From: UBA3206 sp964548855
GTDB taxonomy: Bacteria; Bacillota_I; Bacilli_A; Acholeplasmatales; Anaeroplasmataceae
Direction of reading: 5' to 3'
Assembly: GCA_964548855.1 (NCBI GenBank)
Contig: CAZJSR010000001.1
Location: forward strand, 76,470-140,469
Length of the DNA stretch: 64,000 nucleotides
The notes under the pieces are model-generated. The model was not told the origin of the DNA and did no database searches. It saw nothing but the letters and a program-made list of their open reading frames with translations. The position numbers and the translations under genes were made by a program. Position 1 is the first letter of the stretch. Every line of letters starts with the position of its first letter. This document shows, piece after piece, positions 62,214 through 64,000 of this stretch.

Positions 62214-63085
62214 TATATATCGCCTCCTAACGTTTTAACTCTTAAAGCGTTAAGAAGTTCTGTTTGATTATAATAATTATAATCTAAATCATATCCAAGT
62301 CTTTCATTTATTGCATCAATAGTTTTAAGAATCTCAGGCTTTTCTAAATTATAAGAAATGTATTTTTCATCCTTGAATAATTCTTCTTTCTTCCCATCAA
62401 ATACAATTTCTCCTTCTTTCATAACTATTACTCTGTTTGAATATCTATATACTAAATTCATATCATGAGATATTAAGATAATTGTCTTATGAAGTTCTTT
62501 ATTTATTTGACTAAACATTTCCATCAATTCTTCTGCACCAATTGGATCAAGACCTCTAGTTGGTTCATCAAGAACTAAAATATCAGGATTATAAGCAAGT
62601 ATCCCAGCAATTGCGACTTTTCTCATTTGTCCACCACTTAAATTAAATGGCGATTTTTGTAGTAGTTCTTCATCAATAGATAATCTTTGACAAACCTCTT
62701 TAACATTCTCTTCTATTTCTTCAGGCTTAAATCCAAAATTTTTAGGTGCGAAAATTATATCTTTATATACCGTTTCTTCGAATAATTGATATTCTGGAAA
62801 TTGAAAGACAAAACCCACTTTTTTTCTTATATTTTTAAGTTTTGGATTCTTATTTTTTTTAGAAGTTAATGTAAACTCTGATATAGTTACACTACCACTA
62901 GTTGGCAATAATAATCCATTCATATGGCTTATTAACGTTGATTTACCACTTCCAGTTTTACCAACAATAGCTACAAATTCATTAGTTTCTTCTATATTAA
63001 GATTTATATTTTTTATCGCAATAACAGTATCACTTTTCTTATATCCTTTATAAGAATGTTCTACCTCTTTAAACTTAATTCCCAT
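62213..63085 (-). CDS. ecfA2: Energy-coupling factor ATPase EcfA2
   Basis: A 290-residue ABC ATPase with Walker A GKTGSGKST, Q-loop VFQFPEYQLFEETVYKDI, signature NLSGGQMRKVAIAG, Walker B ILVLDEPTRGLDP and SHDMN. It forms the heterodimer with EcfA1 for group II ECF vitamin uptake. The start is the ATG at 63083-63085 with a GGAG site, overlapping the ecfA1 end by 25 bases. Confidence 0.95.
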   Translation of the reverse strand: MGIKFKEVEHSYKGYKKSDTVIAIKNINLNIEETNEFVAIVGKTGSGKSTLISHMNGLLLPTSGSVTISEFTLTSKKNKNPKLKNIRKKVGFVFQFPEYQLFEETVYKDIIFAPKNFGFKPEEIEENVKEVCQRLSIDEELLQKSPFNLSGGQMRKVAIAGILAYNPDILVLDEPTRGLDPIGAEELMEMFSQINKELHKTIILISHDMNLVYRYSNRVIVMKEGEIVFDGKKEELFKDEKYISYNLEKPEILKTIDAINERLGYDLDYNYYNQTELLNALRVKTLGGDI

Positions 63086-63870
63086 AAACACTCCATAAGC
63101 TCTTTATTAGTTCTAAGTATATCATCTGATTCAGCTTTTGAATAAAGTCTTAAACTAAAAGGCTTCTTTAAATTTGAACTTTCTAATATAGATGCATCTT
63201 TATAAACTTCTTCCGGCGTACCAGAAGCTATTATTTTCCCTTCTTTTAAAACTATAACACGATCTGAAAGCGACGCAAGATTTAGGTCATGTGTTATTGT
63301 TATAATAGTTTTATTATAATCATTTTTTAAAGATTTTATTAAATCTATAATATCTTTTGTACCTTGAGGATCTAACATAGAAGTCGCCTCATCTAAGATA
63401 ACTACATCTTGATTAAGGGCGAGAATACCAGCTATCGCAACTCTTTGTTTCTGTCCACCTGATAAACTTTGAGGCTCTCTTGACAATGACTCAGCCATTC
63501 CTACTTTAGAAGCATATGAAGATACAATGTCTACCATTTCTTCTCTTGGAACTCTTTTATTTTCAAGACCAAACGCAATATCGTATTTAACATTCACTCC
63601 TACAAATTGATTATCTGGATTTTGGAATACTATTCCAATCTTTTTTCTAATTTGAGGAGCATTTTTTTCAGTCATTTCAATTCCATCAACGATAATACTC
63701 CCCTTTTGTGCTTCTATAAGGCCTACAAGCAGTTTAGAAATAGTTGATTTACCACTTCCATTATGACCGATAATAGAAATCCATTCGCCATCATTAACGT
63801 TAAATGAAACACCATTTAATGCATGGTCTTTTTTAGTATATGAATAATATACATCTTTAACTTCTATCAC
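63061..63870 (-). CDS. ecfA1: Energy-coupling factor ATPase EcfA1
   Basis: A 269-residue ABC ATPase with Walker A GHNGSGKST, Q-loop VFQNPDNQFVGVNVKYDI, signature SLSGGQKQRVAIAG, Walker B VVILDEATSMLDP and THDLN. The GTG at 63868-63870 is spaced correctly from an AGGTG site; an earlier TTG is too close to it. It leads the ecf-truA operon. The S components lie elsewhere. Confidence 0.95.
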   Translation of the reverse strand: MIEVKDVYYSYTKKDHALNGVSFNVNDGEWISIIGHNGSGKSTISKLLVGLIEAQKGSIIVDGIEMTEKNAPQIRKKIGIVFQNPDNQFVGVNVKYDIAFGLENKRVPREEMVDIVSSYASKVGMAESLSREPQSLSGGQKQRVAIAGILALNQDVVILDEATSMLDPQGTKDIIDLIKSLKNDYNKTIITITHDLNLASLSDRVIVLKEGKIIASGTPEEVYKDASILESSNLKKPFSLRLYSKAESDDILRTNKELMECLWELSLKR

Positions 63871-63921
63871 AGTCAATCACCTCACAAAATACGTAATATA
63901 TTTTATACCTTTACGCATTTA

Positions 63922-63927
63922 ATTATA
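63922..63927 (-). promoter_or_regulatory. Extended -10 promoter of the ecf operon
   Basis: TATGATATAAT on the minus strand, about 52 bases before ecfA1. No clear -35 box. Confidence 0.5.
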
Positions 63928-63965
63928 TCATAGAATTAAATTATTGTATTAACATATTTAAAAAT

Positions 63966-63989
63966 GAAAAAATGCGACAATGTCGCATT
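63966..63989 (-). terminator. Terminator of the gene upstream of the window end
   Basis: AATGCGACA and TGTCGCATT arms followed by a U run in the minus-strand RNA. It ends a transcript from beyond 64000; by synteny this would be the rpoA-rplQ operon. Confidence 0.8.
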
Positions 63990-64000
63990 AATTCAAATTA

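Overview
This is a 64 kb chromosomal window from a very AT-rich, low-GC Gram-positive bacterium that uses the standard genetic code (tryptophan is TGG and TGA is used as a stop). Firmicute ribosomal and tRNA-modification gene clusters, AGGAGG-type ribosome binding sites, lipoproteins, SipW-type signal peptidases, LicD and TasA/camelysin-like proteins point to an uncultured member of the Bacilli, close to the Erysipelotrichales, RF39 or Acholeplasmatales type of gut lineage. The species assignment is inference. Nearly all genes lie on the minus strand; the exceptions are an acyl-CoA dehydratase activase operon with a Crp-like regulator (14.2-19.0 kb) and two radical SAM genes (37.2-40.6 kb).

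Layout. 1-3.8 kb: rplA, rplK (with two L1-binding-like hairpins), nusG, secE, rpmG, a SigH-like sigma factor and rlmB. 3.9-6.9 kb: an ABC exporter cassette in which the ATPase is put out of frame by an (AT)13 tract and an exported protein is broken by a second frameshift. 7-12.2 kb: a P-type ATPase with a giant extracellular loop, mrnC and cysS. 12.4-14 kb: a GLUG-repeat lipoprotein. 14.3-19 kb: acyl-CoA dehydratase activase-type proteins and a Crp/Fnr-like regulator that lacks a normal start codon and has a terminator hairpin inside its coding sequence. 19-26.9 kb: a PAP2 phosphatase, a His/Cys-repeat COG0523 GTPase, a SecB-like protein, two MutS-like ATPases plus a free Smr domain, a diguanylate cyclase and cysK. 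27-36 kb: a large InlB-repeat lipoprotein, then an import and surface-tailoring operon (binding lipoprotein, ATPase, permease fused to HTH plus cytidylyltransferase, LicD). 36.2-40.6 kb: rpsI-rplM and two radical SAM genes. 40.6-54.5 kb: a c-di-GMP-controlled surface-fibre-like locus. 54.5-63.9 kb: metG, rsmI, trmN6, ricT, holB, tmk, truA and ecfT-ecfA2-ecfA1.

The most interesting system is at 40.6-54.5 kb. Three TasA/camelysin-like exported proteins share a C-terminal W-[LI]-E-G-x-D-x-D-C motif. Two of them sit behind their own c-di-GMP-I riboswitch with an intrinsic terminator. Immediately upstream lie a transmembrane EAL phosphodiesterase and a paralogue with degenerate GGDEF and EAL sites. 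Downstream are two SipW-type signal peptidases flanking a membrane-anchored McrB-like AAA+ ATPase and a 904-residue coiled-coil protein with repeated RRRRE motifs. Taken together they look like a fibre or biofilm export and assembly module read out by c-di-GMP. A second notable system is the 30.8-36 kb operon, which couples an aminoethylphosphonate-type ABC importer to a LicC/PntC-type cytidylyltransferase and a LicD transferase, suggesting scavenging of a phospho- or phosphono-compound for direct attachment to surface glycans. A third is the possible phase-variable ABC exporter.
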